Assembly: GCF_902833645.1 (NCBI RefSeq) | Contig: NZ_CADFGE010000006.1 | Coordinates: forward strand, 124,001 to 188,000 | Length of the DNA stretch: 64,000 nucleotides | Origin: Paraburkholderia fungorum | GTDB lineage: Bacteria; Pseudomonadota; Gammaproteobacteria; Burkholderiales; Burkholderiaceae | Direction: 5' to 3' | In this document: piece by piece, positions 1-8,281 of the stretch | How positions within the stretch are numbered: the stretch's first letter is position 1 | Layout of the letters: the number at the start of each line of letters is the position of its first letter | Translations under genes and position numbers: made by a program | The notes under the pieces: generated by a model | The model's input: the letters and a program-made list of their open reading frames with translations, nothing else | The model's database searches: none | What the model was told of the DNA's origin: nothing

Positions 1-30
1 GCGCTGAGCGTCGAAGCGATCGCGGGCTGA
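1..30 (+). CDS. possible 3' end of an upstream gene (partial)
   Basis: Frame 1 is open from the window edge and ends at a TGA at 28-30, giving a tail reading ALSVEAIAG. It stops 21 bases before the next start, which would suit a polycistronic arrangement. Nine residues are too few to identify a family, and the frame could be open by chance. Confidence 0.3.
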   Translation, partial: ALSVEAIAG

Positions 31-51
31 GCCAACCGGAGAACGCATCAT

Positions 52-810
52 ATGGGACGGCTCGAAGGAAAGGTCGCGCTGATCAGCGGCACCGGCGGCG
101 GCCAGGGCAGGGCAGCCGCGCTGCGCTTCGCACGCGAAGGCGCCAGGGTGTTCGGCTGCGATCTGAACGCGGCGGCGCAGCAGGAAACCCTCGCACTGCT
201 GCACGGCGAGGGTCTCGACATGGCCGGCGTGGGCAGCGTCGATCTGGGTGATCCACAAGGCGCCCAGGCGTGGATCGAAGACGCGATTGCCACTTACGGG
301 CGCATCGACATTCTGTACAACAACGCGTCGGCGGCGCGCTTCGGTCCGGTCAGCGAGATGTCGGTGGACGACTGGCGCTACACGCTGCGCAATGAACTGG
401 ACATCGTGTTCTATCCGACGCGCTTTGCGTGGCGCCATCTCGCGGAACGAGGTGGCGTGATCGTCAATATCTCGTCGGTGGCGGCCTGGGGCGCCTCGGC
501 GGCGACCGGTATCGGTGCGCATTCGGCAGCGAAGGCCGGCGTGGTTGCCCTCACGCGGCAACTCGCCGTGGAAGGCGTCAAACACCGGATTCGCGCCGTG
601 AGCATCAGCCCGGGTGTGGTCGTCACACCCGGCACCAGGCCGTTCCTCGATAACCCGGCCACGCGCTCGATGCTGCTCGCCGGCATCCCGATGGAACGCG
701 CCGGCGAAGCGGAAGAAATCGTCGCCGCCGCTTTGTTCGTGGCATCGGACGAAGCCTCGTACATCACCGGCACCGACATCGTCGTGGACGGCGGCATGCT
801 CGCGCTGTAG
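52..810 (+). CDS. SDR family oxidoreductase with His in place of the catalytic Tyr
   Basis: A 252-residue short-chain dehydrogenase/reductase of classical length. The Rossmann start SGTGGGQGR (a variant of TGxxxGxG) lies near residues 13-21, an NNAS element follows, and the substrate-side serine is in ISSVAA. The usual YxxxK reads HSAAK (H157, K161), so the catalytic tyrosine is replaced. The C-terminal DGGM tail is typical. ATG at 52 is chosen because GGAG lies about 10 bases upstream. It begins a plus-strand run with a ring-cleavage dioxygenase and an FAH-like enzyme, so a role in breakdown of a cyclic or aromatic compound is likely but inferred. NAD(P)-dependent alcohol or ketone oxidoreduction is the default; the His substitution makes activity uncertain. 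Confidence 0.85.
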   Translation: MGRLEGKVALISGTGGGQGRAAALRFAREGARVFGCDLNAAAQQETLALLHGEGLDMAGVGSVDLGDPQGAQAWIEDAIATYGRIDILYNNASAARFGPVSEMSVDDWRYTLRNELDIVFYPTRFAWRHLAERGGVIVNISSVAAWGASAATGIGAHSAAKAGVVALTRQLAVEGVKHRIRAVSISPGVVVTPGTRPFLDNPATRSMLLAGIPMERAGEAEEIVAAALFVASDEASYITGTDIVVDGGMLAL

Positions 811-853
811 CAGCGCAACGCATGCCTGGCAGATCACCCTATCAGGAGACGTC

Positions 854-1810
854 GTGGATATTATCGGCATCGGCTACCTCGGCTTCGAGACGGCCAACAT
901 GGATGAGTGGCGCACGTACGGCCCCGAAGTATTGGGTTTGCAAATCGGCGCGTCGCCAGAAGCGGATCGCGATTCGCTGTACTTCCGGATGGACGACCGG
1001 CGTCACCGCTTCGCGTTTCATCCGGGCAAGGTCGACCGGCTCGCGTATATCGGCTGGGAAGCGCGCGGCAAGCTCGAATTTCAGGCGGCTGTCGCGCGGC
1101 TGCGCGAAGCGGGTGTTGAAGTAACGCAGGGCGACGCGGAACTGCGAGGCGTGCGCGACGTGGTGCGTTTTCGCGATCCGGTCGGCTATCAGCATGAACT
1201 GTTCTACGCGCAGAAATGGATGCCGCGCTCGTTCATTCCAGGCCGTCCGCACGGCGGCTTCAATGCCGGCGCGCGAGGTCTCGGCCACATCGTAGTGATC
1301 ACGCCGGAGTTTCCGCCGGAGCTCGAACACTTTCTGACCGTAGTGATGGGCTTTCACTACTACGGCGCCGGAGCGGGCAAGGGCAAAACCGCGTTCTATC
1401 GCTCGAAACTGAACACCAGTACGAGTCACGACATTGCATACGGCCTCGGGCCGAACAAGATGGGCATCCAGCACATCGGGCTCTTCGTGAACAATCTGCG
1501 CGATGTGGGCGAGACCTACGACATCGTCAGGCAGCGCAAGCTACCGATGATGATGACACTCGGCCAGCACACGCAAGACCCGCACGTGTCGTTCTATCAC
1601 TTCTCGCCGGGCGGTTTTGCGTTCGAGGTCATCACCGAGCTCGAGCCCTGGCACGGTGACGGCTTCGAGTTGAATCCGGAAAAACTGAGCACGTGGGGCC
1701 ACGAACTGGTCGGCCCGATTCTGGGTCCCAGCGTGCGCACGCCGGAAGAAGTGATGGATGCCGAGGGTCTCGCGATTCTCGCCGCCAGACGTCAGTTGGC
1801 CGAATCGTGA
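854..1810 (+). CDS. type I extradiol ring-cleavage dioxygenase (VOC superfamily)
   Basis: A 318-residue two-domain vicinal oxygen chelate protein resembling 2,3-dihydroxybiphenyl/catechol dioxygenases, which use Fe(II) and O2 to open a catecholic ring next to the hydroxyls. The metal ligands expected in the C-terminal domain are visible as H145 (GHIVV), H207 (IQHIGLF) and E258 (FAFEV). The start is taken as GTG 854, with AGGAG ten bases upstream and a typical family N-terminus (DIIGIGYLGFET); the frame stays open upstream inside the SDR gene, but no family sequence is there. The stop overlaps the GTG of the FAH-like gene, so the two are translationally coupled. The substrate is unknown. Confidence 0.87.
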   Translation: MDIIGIGYLGFETANMDEWRTYGPEVLGLQIGASPEADRDSLYFRMDDRRHRFAFHPGKVDRLAYIGWEARGKLEFQAAVARLREAGVEVTQGDAELRGVRDVVRFRDPVGYQHELFYAQKWMPRSFIPGRPHGGFNAGARGLGHIVVITPEFPPELEHFLTVVMGFHYYGAGAGKGKTAFYRSKLNTSTSHDIAYGLGPNKMGIQHIGLFVNNLRDVGETYDIVRQRKLPMMMTLGQHTQDPHVSFYHFSPGGFAFEVITELEPWHGDGFELNPEKLSTWGHELVGPILGPSVRTPEEVMDAEGLAILAARRQLAES

Positions 1811-2691
1811 AGCTCGCGAGAGTCCGCGACGCGGCGGGCGAGTGTTTCTGGGCTCAGGTCGATGAAAGCGCGCGCGAAGTGCAGCGCATTCGCGCGCCCT
1901 TCGAGGTATGGGCGCCGGTGGTCGCGGACCAGGGGGACGCGGCGCTCGAACTGGATGCACGCCGTTTGCCGCTCGCCGAATTGCAGCTGTGTCCACCGGT
2001 CAATCCCGGGGCTCGCGTGTTCGGTGTGGGTCTGAACTATCTGTCGCATCTGGTGCGGCTCGGCCGCAAGCAGGCGCCGCCGCATACGCTTGCCTATATC
2101 AAGCCGGCATCGGCGCTGGTGCCGCCGGGCGGCGAGATTCAGTATCCTGCCGTGACCAATCAGCTCGATTACGAAGTCGAACTGGTGGCGGTCGTCGCGC
2201 GTGCGTTCGGCGACGAGCCGCAGGCGAGCGCGTGTTTGCTCGGCTATACGGTGGGCAACGACATCAGCGCGCGGGATGCCGGCAAGCAGCTCGGTTCGCT
2301 CGACCTGTTCACGCAGAAAGCGCTCGACAGCACAGCGCCGATCGGTCCGTGGATCACCACACTCGATGAGTTCGGTGGCCCTGGCCAGCCGTGCGTAACG
2401 CTGAGCTTGCGTATCAACGGCGAGGAGCGCCAGCACGATACGACCGACCAGATGATTTTTCCGGTCGACGAATTGCTGAACTATGTGGATGCACGCATTG
2501 CCTTGCGTCCGGGCGATCTGGTCTTCACCGGCTCGACATGCGGGGTAGGGCTCGAAGACGGCCGCTTCCTGCAACCGGGGGACGTGATCGAAGCGCAGAT
2601 CGAGCGCATCGGTGTGCTGCGCAACCGGATCGGAGCGAAGCGGGTACTCTCGCCGATGCGCGCTATTGGCCGGTTGGGGCGCGGTGAATAG
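1807..2691 (+). CDS. fumarylacetoacetate hydrolase family protein
   Basis: A 294-residue member of the FAH superfamily, which includes fumarylpyruvate and acylpyruvate hydrolases and 2-hydroxypenta-2,4-dienoate-type hydratases/isomerases. The fold begins at VFGVGLNY, and the metal-binding acidic residues lie in the DYEVELVAVV strand and the VGNDISARD loop, followed by a PGDLVFTGS element near the C-terminus. The start is GTG 1807, overlapping the upstream stop as GTGA. Next to an extradiol dioxygenase it most likely hydrolyses or hydrates the linear ring-fission product. The exact reaction cannot be read from sequence. Confidence 0.87.
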   Translation: MKLARVRDAAGECFWAQVDESAREVQRIRAPFEVWAPVVADQGDAALELDARRLPLAELQLCPPVNPGARVFGVGLNYLSHLVRLGRKQAPPHTLAYIKPASALVPPGGEIQYPAVTNQLDYEVELVAVVARAFGDEPQASACLLGYTVGNDISARDAGKQLGSLDLFTQKALDSTAPIGPWITTLDEFGGPGQPCVTLSLRINGEERQHDTTDQMIFPVDELLNYVDARIALRPGDLVFTGSTCGVGLEDGRFLQPGDVIEAQIERIGVLRNRIGAKRVLSPMRAIGRLGRGE

Positions 2692-2777
2692 ACGAGTGCG
2701 ATTGATCCGTGCATGAGGCAAGCGGAGCATCGCAACCGCACGGTGGCTGAGCACTTATGCCTGGCCGCCGTTTTCAT

Positions 2778-4250
2778 TTACCGACGCTGTTGCGCATCGT
2801 GCAAAGCGGCGAGCGTTCGCGCATAGGGCTTGATGCCCGAGCCAATCAACCACAATCCAAACAGTGCTGCGGGGGCCGCCGTGCATGCTACTGCATAGCC
2901 CAAAGCGCCGTCGCGATGAAACACATGATCGGTGACGAGCGCGACGGCGGTCGGCCCCAGTCCGATACCCAGCAATCCCGCGAGCAGCAGATACACGGCG
3001 ATAGCTTGGCCCCGCATGCGGTTGGGCACGACCGCCTGAATCGCCGCGGGCGCCGCCGATTGGGCAATGCCGAGGCCGAACACGCTGACGAATAGCAGCG
3101 CGAACGCGAGACGGGCGTCCGGCATCAGCGGCCACAGCACGCACGGCAGCGCGAACACCGCCGAGCCGAGCAGTGCGACGCGAAAGCGTGCCGCCGTCAC
3201 GCCGCGCGCCATCCATGCATCGCTGAGAAAACCGCACGCCAGGGTGCCGCCCGCACCTGCAATGGCAATGATGAGACCGAGTACGGGTCCTGAGTGCATC
3301 GGCGGCATACCGAAGTTACGTTCGAACAACGCGGGTGCCCAGGCAAGCGCGCCATAGCCGATGATCGACAGCAAGGCCGGGTACGTCAGCACACGGAAAA
3401 ACGTGGCGGCATGCAGGCGCAGATAACGCACGAAATCGCTTATGGAAGCGTTCTCGTCCGTCTCCATTCCGGTACTTGCCACCGCCACTTCCTGACGCGC
3501 CGGCTCGCGCACCGTCAGCAGCAACAGCAAGGCGAGCGGCGCGGCGGGCAACGCCGCCGCGACAAACGCGACGCGCCATGCCGGCACGCTGCCGATACCG
3601 GCAATCGCCAGACCGTGCGGCGGAATCGTGGCCAGCAACCAGCCGCCGAGCAGTAACGACGCACCTGAACCGATCGCAATCGAGACGTAATAGATGGCGA
3701 TCGCCCGGCCACGCTGCGTCGGCGTGAAGCAGTCGGCGATCAGCGAATAGGCGGCCGGCGCGAGCACCGCTTCGCCAATGCCAACCCCGACCCGTGCGAG
3801 CAGCAGGTGCGTGTAACTCTGGCCGAACGCGAATAGCGCGGTGGCCGCACCCCAGAACAGCAACGCGACAAAGATCAGATTGCGACGGTTGCCACGATCC
3901 ACGAGGCGGCCAAGCGGCAAACCGGCCAGCGTGTAAAAGATCGCGAACGCATAGCCCTGCAGCAGGCTGAATGCCGTATCCGAGATGCCGAACTCTTTGC
4001 GCAAAGGACGCACCAGCAGCGCGGGCAGTTGACGGTCCAGCTGAGACAGCAACGTGGCTGCGAATAGCACGGCGATGACATATCCGGCATAACGGGCCGA
4101 CGGATAAACGGGTGTTGTGCCGGCTGACGCTGAAGTGGCCGCCGAGGTGGACGCGCTTTGCCGCGTCTGGGGCGTGAGGACGGTGGGCAAGCAGGACTCC
4201 CGGGGCGGATGGACAAGCGCCCGCGCGAGGCGGGCGATGTCGTTCGTCAT
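2778..4250 (-). CDS. MFS transporter, spinster-like
   Basis: A 490-residue major facilitator permease with about 12 predicted membrane spans after a hydrophilic N-terminal stretch of about 55 residues rich in Ser, Thr and Ala. Family signs include LDRQLPALLVRPLRKEF after TM1 and GLPLGRLVDRGNRR in the TM2-3 loop, the MFS signature. It converges on the dioxygenase/FAH genes and is probably the uptake or efflux protein for the same pathway, by context only. The long N-terminus could mean the real start is further downstream, though no better start with a ribosome site is obvious. Confidence 0.85.
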   Translation of the reverse strand: MTNDIARLARALVHPPRESCLPTVLTPQTRQSASTSAATSASAGTTPVYPSARYAGYVIAVLFAATLLSQLDRQLPALLVRPLRKEFGISDTAFSLLQGYAFAIFYTLAGLPLGRLVDRGNRRNLIFVALLFWGAATALFAFGQSYTHLLLARVGVGIGEAVLAPAAYSLIADCFTPTQRGRAIAIYYVSIAIGSGASLLLGGWLLATIPPHGLAIAGIGSVPAWRVAFVAAALPAAPLALLLLLTVREPARQEVAVASTGMETDENASISDFVRYLRLHAATFFRVLTYPALLSIIGYGALAWAPALFERNFGMPPMHSGPVLGLIIAIAGAGGTLACGFLSDAWMARGVTAARFRVALLGSAVFALPCVLWPLMPDARLAFALLFVSVFGLGIAQSAAPAAIQAVVPNRMRGQAIAVYLLLAGLLGIGLGPTAVALVTDHVFHRDGALGYAVACTAAPAALFGLWLIGSGIKPYARTLAALHDAQQRR

Positions 4251-4307
4251 GGCATACAGTGTGCTGAAAGAAGGGCGGCGCCGTTGCGTGGTGGCGTTCC
4301 CGCCCGC

Positions 4308-5162
4308 TTACTGCTCGACTGCGGCCTCGCCGCGCGCCTTCACTGCTTCGTAGAAATCGCGTTTGAGCGTCGGATAGTACGCAATCTGGCCGCCCATGCC
4401 GCCGGCGATATCGATCGATGCCGCGCTGATGAAACTCGCATAGTCGCTCGACAGAAACAGCGCCATGCCCGCGACGTCTTCCGGTTTGCCGAAGCGGCCG
4501 ATCGGCACGACCTTCAGCACCATCTTGTCGAACTCCTCACGCGTGCAGCCGGGTGGCATCTCGCGATAGTGGCGGTCCCATTGGCCCGTGTCGATCCAGC
4601 CCATGTTCAGGGTGTTGACGAGGATGTTGTCTTTCGCGAGCGACATGCCGAGCGATTTCGACATCGCCACGCAGGCCGCGCGATTGACGACCGACGGAAT
4701 GCCGTCCGGTGTCGGCACGACGCCCGCAAGTGCGTTGATCTCGATGATGCGGCCCCAGCGTTGCTTGCGCATATGCGGCACCACTGCCTGCACGAAGCGG
4801 AAATGCCCCATTTGCAGAATGTTGGCGTGTTCGAGGATCTGTTCGGGCGTCAGCGTTTCGAGGTTGCCGCCGCGACCCTGGCCGGCATTGTTGATCAGCA
4901 CGTCGACGCCGCCCCAGCTTTGCGCCACCTGTTCCACGAACTGTTTGACGCCTTCGGTATCGGTCACGTCGACCGAATGCGCGATCACGGCCGCCGCGCC
5001 GCGCGCTTTCAGGTCTTCCGCAACGGCTTCAAGGTCGGCGCTGGTGCGCGCACAAATGGCGACGCGCGCGCCCTCGGCCGCAAAGGCCCGCGCGATTGCG
5101 CGGCCGATTCCGCGTGATGCGCCGGTGACGATCACGCGCTTGCTGCTCAGGTCGATCTGCAT
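4308..5162 (-). CDS. SDR-fold protein lacking the Ser-Tyr-Lys triad
   Basis: A 284-residue SDR. The cofactor motif TGASRGIG (residues 13-20) and the structural NNAG (residues 91-94) are intact. The catalytic positions are not: the Ser equivalent is A144 (INALAG), the Tyr equivalent S157 and the Lys equivalent R161 (SVVNR), with the normal 13-residue and 4-residue spacings kept. It may therefore be a non-catalytic or unconventional SDR that still binds nucleotide. The start is ATG 5162 with AGGAG seven bases upstream, rather than the longer frame from 5189. It has its own upstream region with a 10-bp direct repeat. It probably belongs to the same pathway as the permease that follows it. Confidence 0.85.
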   Translation of the reverse strand: MQIDLSSKRVIVTGASRGIGRAIARAFAAEGARVAICARTSADLEAVAEDLKARGAAAVIAHSVDVTDTEGVKQFVEQVAQSWGGVDVLINNAGQGRGGNLETLTPEQILEHANILQMGHFRFVQAVVPHMRKQRWGRIIEINALAGVVPTPDGIPSVVNRAACVAMSKSLGMSLAKDNILVNTLNMGWIDTGQWDRHYREMPPGCTREEFDKMVLKVVPIGRFGKPEDVAGMALFLSSDYASFISAASIDIAGGMGGQIAYYPTLKRDFYEAVKARGEAAVEQ

Positions 5163-5235
5163 ATGTCTCCTCATGTCGGGGCCCAGCAATGGCTCGCCCG
5201 CCGGGTGGTGTCTGATTTTTATAATTTAAACAGAA

Positions 5236-5257
5236 TACAGATAAATGTACAGATAAA
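5236..5257. promoter_or_regulatory. 10-bp direct repeat in the SDR promoter region
   Basis: TACAGATAAA occurs at 5236-5245 and again at 5248-5257, a 12-bp period close to one helical turn. It sits in an AT-rich island (5210-5260) upstream of the SDR at 5162, with a TTATAA-like -10 element on the minus strand nearby. Direct repeats of this kind are typical regulator sites; which protein binds is unknown. Confidence 0.45.
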
Positions 5258-5285
5258 ACGCAGCAAAGTTCGCCGCGCATGCGTG

Positions 5286-6845
5286 CTAGTCCATCGCTAC
5301 ATGCGCGTCCGCAGGCGAAGCGCGCGAGCGGCGGGCCGGGCGGATGATGGCGAGCAAGGGAATCACCAGCAGGGTAGCGATGAACATCAGCTTGAAGTCG
5401 TCGATATACGCGATCATCGCGGCCTGCTGGGTGATCTGCATATCCAGCAGCGCAATCGCGCCCGGCGAATGCAGATCGACCTGGCTCTGCACCACGGGGT
5501 CGTACACCGACACGTGCGCGACGAGCGATGCATGCGCCACCTGAGTGTTGCGCGTGATGAAGGTCTGGACCACCGAAATTCCGATGCTGCTGCCGATGTT
5601 GCGCATCAGGCTGTAGATCGCGGTGCCGTCGCTGCGCAGTTCGCCGGACAGCGTGGAGAAGGTGACGGAGCTGAGGGGCACGAACACGAGACCCAGGCCG
5701 AATCCCTGCACCACGCCCGGCCAGACAATATCCGACTTTGACAACACCAGCGAGTAGTGTGTCATCTGCCACAGCGCGAACGCCGAGATCAGAAAACCGG
5801 TGACGAGTAGCACACGCACATCGAACCGGCCGATCAGACGGCCCACGACCATCATGGCGATCATCGTGCCGACGCCGCTCGGCGCACTGACGAGACCCGC
5901 GGTGGCGGCATCGTAATTCATCAGCGATTGCAGCATTGGCGGCAGGAGTGCGCGCGTGGCGTACATCACGGCGCCGACCACGAAGATGAAGAACACGCCC
6001 GTGACGAAATTGCGGTCCTTCAACAACTGATAGCGGAAGAAAGAGCGCGGCCCGGCGGTCGCCGTATGGGCAATGAAGAAGGCAAAACTGATGACGGCCA
6101 CCAGCGTTTCGGCGCGGATTTCCATCGAGCTGAACCAGTCGAGCTGCTCGCCGCGATCAAGGAGCGCCTGCAATGCGCCGACGGCCAGACTCAGGGTGGC
6201 AAAGCCGAAAAAATCGAAGCGCTCGCCGAGCTTGCGACGGTTTTCCGGCAAATAGGCGAGCGTGCCGAACAGCGCGAACGCGCCCACCGGCAGATTGATG
6301 AAGAACACCCAGCGCCAGTTGTAGCTTTCGGTCAGCCAGCCGCCGAGCGTGGGCCCGAGAATCGGCCCGACCATCACGCCCATGCCCCACACGGCCATTG
6401 CCTGCCCCTGCTTTTCGCGCGGGTTGATATCGAGCAGGATGGATTGCGACAGCGGCACCAGTGAGGCGCCGAAGATTCCTTGCAGCAACCGCGCGATGAT
6501 GATCTGCGGCAGCGAGTCCGCCAGACCGCAGAGGCCGGAAGCGATGGTGAAGCCCGTGATCGACGCAGCCAGCAGATGCTTCACGCCGAAGCGGGTGGCA
6601 AGCCAGCCGGTGAGCGGCGTGGCAATCGCCGCGGACACGATATATGAGGTGAGAACCCAGGTGATTTCGTCCTGCGAAGCGGACAGCGCGCCCTGCATAT
6701 GCGGCAGCGCCACGTTGGCGATCGTGCTGTCGAGCGATTGCATCAGCGTGGCCAGCATGATCGATACGGTGATGAGCGGCCGGTTGAGCGCCGCGCCGGG
6801 TTGCGGCGGTTGAGCCGATGCCGTGGCCGGTGAGTTGGCTGCCAT
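5286..6845 (-). CDS. DHA2-family (EmrB/QacA-like) MFS multidrug exporter
   Basis: A 519-residue permease with about 14 membrane spans and the DHA2 hallmark LDSTIANVALP in TM1, followed by ITWVLTSYIVSAAIATP. The family exports drugs, dyes or toxic metabolites across the inner membrane by proton antiport, usually with a membrane-fusion partner; no emrA-like gene is visible here. The start is taken as ATG 6845 (MAANS), which keeps the 22 atypical residues of the longer frame out; the ribosome site is weak. It is divergent from marR across a 115-bp region with two palindromes, the usual arrangement for a MarR-controlled pump. Confidence 0.88.
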   Translation of the reverse strand: MAANSPATASAQPPQPGAALNRPLITVSIMLATLMQSLDSTIANVALPHMQGALSASQDEITWVLTSYIVSAAIATPLTGWLATRFGVKHLLAASITGFTIASGLCGLADSLPQIIIARLLQGIFGASLVPLSQSILLDINPREKQGQAMAVWGMGVMVGPILGPTLGGWLTESYNWRWVFFINLPVGAFALFGTLAYLPENRRKLGERFDFFGFATLSLAVGALQALLDRGEQLDWFSSMEIRAETLVAVISFAFFIAHTATAGPRSFFRYQLLKDRNFVTGVFFIFVVGAVMYATRALLPPMLQSLMNYDAATAGLVSAPSGVGTMIAMMVVGRLIGRFDVRVLLVTGFLISAFALWQMTHYSLVLSKSDIVWPGVVQGFGLGLVFVPLSSVTFSTLSGELRSDGTAIYSLMRNIGSSIGISVVQTFITRNTQVAHASLVAHVSVYDPVVQSQVDLHSPGAIALLDMQITQQAAMIAYIDDFKLMFIATLLVIPLLAIIRPARRSRASPADAHVAMD

Positions 6846-6881
6846 AAAGTAGAGGTCCCAGTCGCATAGCGCGCAAGATTG

Positions 6882-6895
6882 ATAAGCGTGCTTAT
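6882..6895. promoter_or_regulatory. palindrome between exporter and marR (site 1)
   Basis: ATAAGC-GT-GCTTAT is a perfect inverted repeat of 6-bp arms, 37 bases upstream of the exporter start. It is a likely operator for the adjacent MarR protein. Confidence 0.5.
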
Positions 6896-6905
6896 TGTAA
6901 TTGAG

Positions 6906-6922
6906 ACACATATCAAATGTGT
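6906..6922. promoter_or_regulatory. palindrome between exporter and marR (site 2)
   Basis: ACACAT-ATCAA-ATGTGT is a perfect inverted repeat of 6-bp arms immediately upstream of the predicted -35 box of marR. Its position would allow control of both divergent promoters, the usual MarR autoregulation layout. Confidence 0.55.
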
Positions 6923-6923
6923 G

Positions 6924-6953
6924 TTCACATTAGAGGGATCTGGCTCGTATAAT
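6924..6953 (+). promoter_or_regulatory. sigma-70 promoter for marR, probably giving a leaderless mRNA
   Basis: TTCACA (6924-6929) and a consensus TATAAT (6948-6953) are separated by 18 bp. The marR ATG starts at 6961, where transcription itself would be expected to begin, so the transcript would have essentially no 5' leader. Confidence 0.6.
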
Positions 6954-6960
6954 CGCCGGC

Positions 6961-7422
6961 ATGGACAAAGGCTACGACAACCGCTTGGGCTTTCTGATCA
7001 CGGACGCGGGCCGGCTGTGCGGCCGGCTTTTCGATGAACGGGCCAAGGCGAGCCTCGGCTTGACGCGTGCGCAGAGCCGCGTGCTGGCTTACCTGTCCTG
7101 GTATGGCGAGACGAATCAGGCGAGGCTCGCCGAGATGCTGGAGATTTCGCCGATTTCGTTGACGAGGCTGTTGGACAGAATGGCCAAAGGCGGCTGGGTG
7201 ATACGGGTGGCGGATGCCAGCGACCGGCGGGCTTACTGCGTGAAAACGACCCGGAAAGCACGGACAGCACTTGTCCATGTTCTGGATGTCGGCGACCGGA
7301 TTGCAGACGAAGCGTTAGCCGGCTTCGATGCTCGCGAGCGTGAAATGTTGATGGGGCTTTTGCATCGTATGCGGGCAAACCTGGCCCACGCGTTAGCGAG
7401 TTGCGGCACCACCGAAGTATGA
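6961..7422 (+). CDS. MarR family transcriptional regulator
   Basis: A 153-residue winged-helix regulator. The recognition helix region reads ARLAEMLEISPISLTRLLDR, followed by a wing ending in DASDRRAY, the conserved MarR wing motif. It probably represses the divergent DHA2 exporter and itself through the palindromes at 6882-6922 and releases on binding an aromatic or drug-like ligand; this is inferred from context. The ATG has no ribosome site because the predicted promoter lies directly in front of it. Confidence 0.9.
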   Translation: MDKGYDNRLGFLITDAGRLCGRLFDERAKASLGLTRAQSRVLAYLSWYGETNQARLAEMLEISPISLTRLLDRMAKGGWVIRVADASDRRAYCVKTTRKARTALVHVLDVGDRIADEALAGFDAREREMLMGLLHRMRANLAHALASCGTTEV

Positions 7423-7461
7423 GGCGTGCTGCTCCTGTCCAGCCCATGCAATGAGCAGGAA

Positions 7462-7482
7462 GAGCCGCGAGAAGAGCGGCTC
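7462..7482. terminator. hairpin between convergent genes
   Basis: GAGCCGC and GCGGCTC form a 7-bp stem with a 7-nt loop, between the end of marR and the end of the minus-strand hydrolase. It lacks a T-run, so it is at best a weak bidirectional terminator. Confidence 0.35.
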
Positions 7483-7489
7483 GTCATGC

Positions 7490-8281
7490 TCAGCACCGGC
7501 TCAACAGAATCTCCGCCAGCTTCACCGGCTCGCTGATCATGGCGTTATGGCAGGTATCGAGTTCGATCACTTCGTCCACGCCGCCCAGGTTGCCGATGAA
7601 TTCGCGTTGCACCTTCGGCCGCAACGCGCGGTCGCGTTGAGTGAGTACCCAGCTCATCGGCACGCGCGGCAATGCCGAGCGATCGACCGGTTCGGTCGTC
7701 ACCCGGGTGCTTTCGGCGCACAGACCTGCCACGACGCGTTGCTTCTGCTCCCGCGTCATGCCGTTGGCAAATACCCAACGCGCGATAAACGCGGGGAACG
7801 GCGCACTGACGGCGGTGCGTCGCGCGGCTCGCGACGCGATCACGTTCATCGGCGCGTGCAGCGTATCGAGCACGGTCTTACCGTCGGGCGGGATGCAGCA
7901 GGCGATGAAAACCATCCGTTGCACGAGCGCGGATCCGAGCCGCGCAGCCACACCGGGTAACGTGATCCCCGCCATCGAATGACCGACCAGCATCACCCGC
8001 TCAGGCCGCGTCGCGAGAATCTGCGCCGTCACGCTCTCGACGCATTGCGCGATGGTCAGCGTTGCCAGGTTGCCCGGTTCGTTACCATGGCCGGGCAGAT
8101 CGACGGCGAGCACCCGCGCTGACGGATCGCGCGCGCGCAACGCGTCGACGGTGGGCTGCCAGCAGGCACCGCTATGCTGGCCACCGTGCACCAGTACGAT
8201 AGTCGGCTTGCCGGCGGTCTGCGTCTGCGCAATGGACGTATCGAAAACCGGCAGCGCCCGGGACGACGGTTGCGCGCTCAA
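7490..8281 (-). CDS. alpha/beta hydrolase
   Basis: A 263-residue hydrolase with the oxyanion motif VLVHGGQHSG (near residues 29-38), the nucleophile elbow GHSMAG (S102) and a late histidine in ELDTCHNA. It belongs to the AB_hydrolase_1/salicylate-esterase-like group acting on esters or C-C bonds. The start is TTG 8281, overlapping the stop of the upstream SDR as TTGA with AGAGAAG a few bases before it; no in-frame ATG precedes the catalytic domain. It is the last gene of the long minus-strand run that starts at 17,997. Confidence 0.82.
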   Translation of the reverse strand: MSAQPSSRALPVFDTSIAQTQTAGKPTIVLVHGGQHSGACWQPTVDALRARDPSARVLAVDLPGHGNEPGNLATLTIAQCVESVTAQILATRPERVMLVGHSMAGITLPGVAARLGSALVQRMVFIACCIPPDGKTVLDTLHAPMNVIASRAARRTAVSAPFPAFIARWVFANGMTREQKQRVVAGLCAESTRVTTEPVDRSALPRVPMSWVLTQRDRALRPKVQREFIGNLGGVDEVIELDTCHNAMISEPVKLAEILLSRC

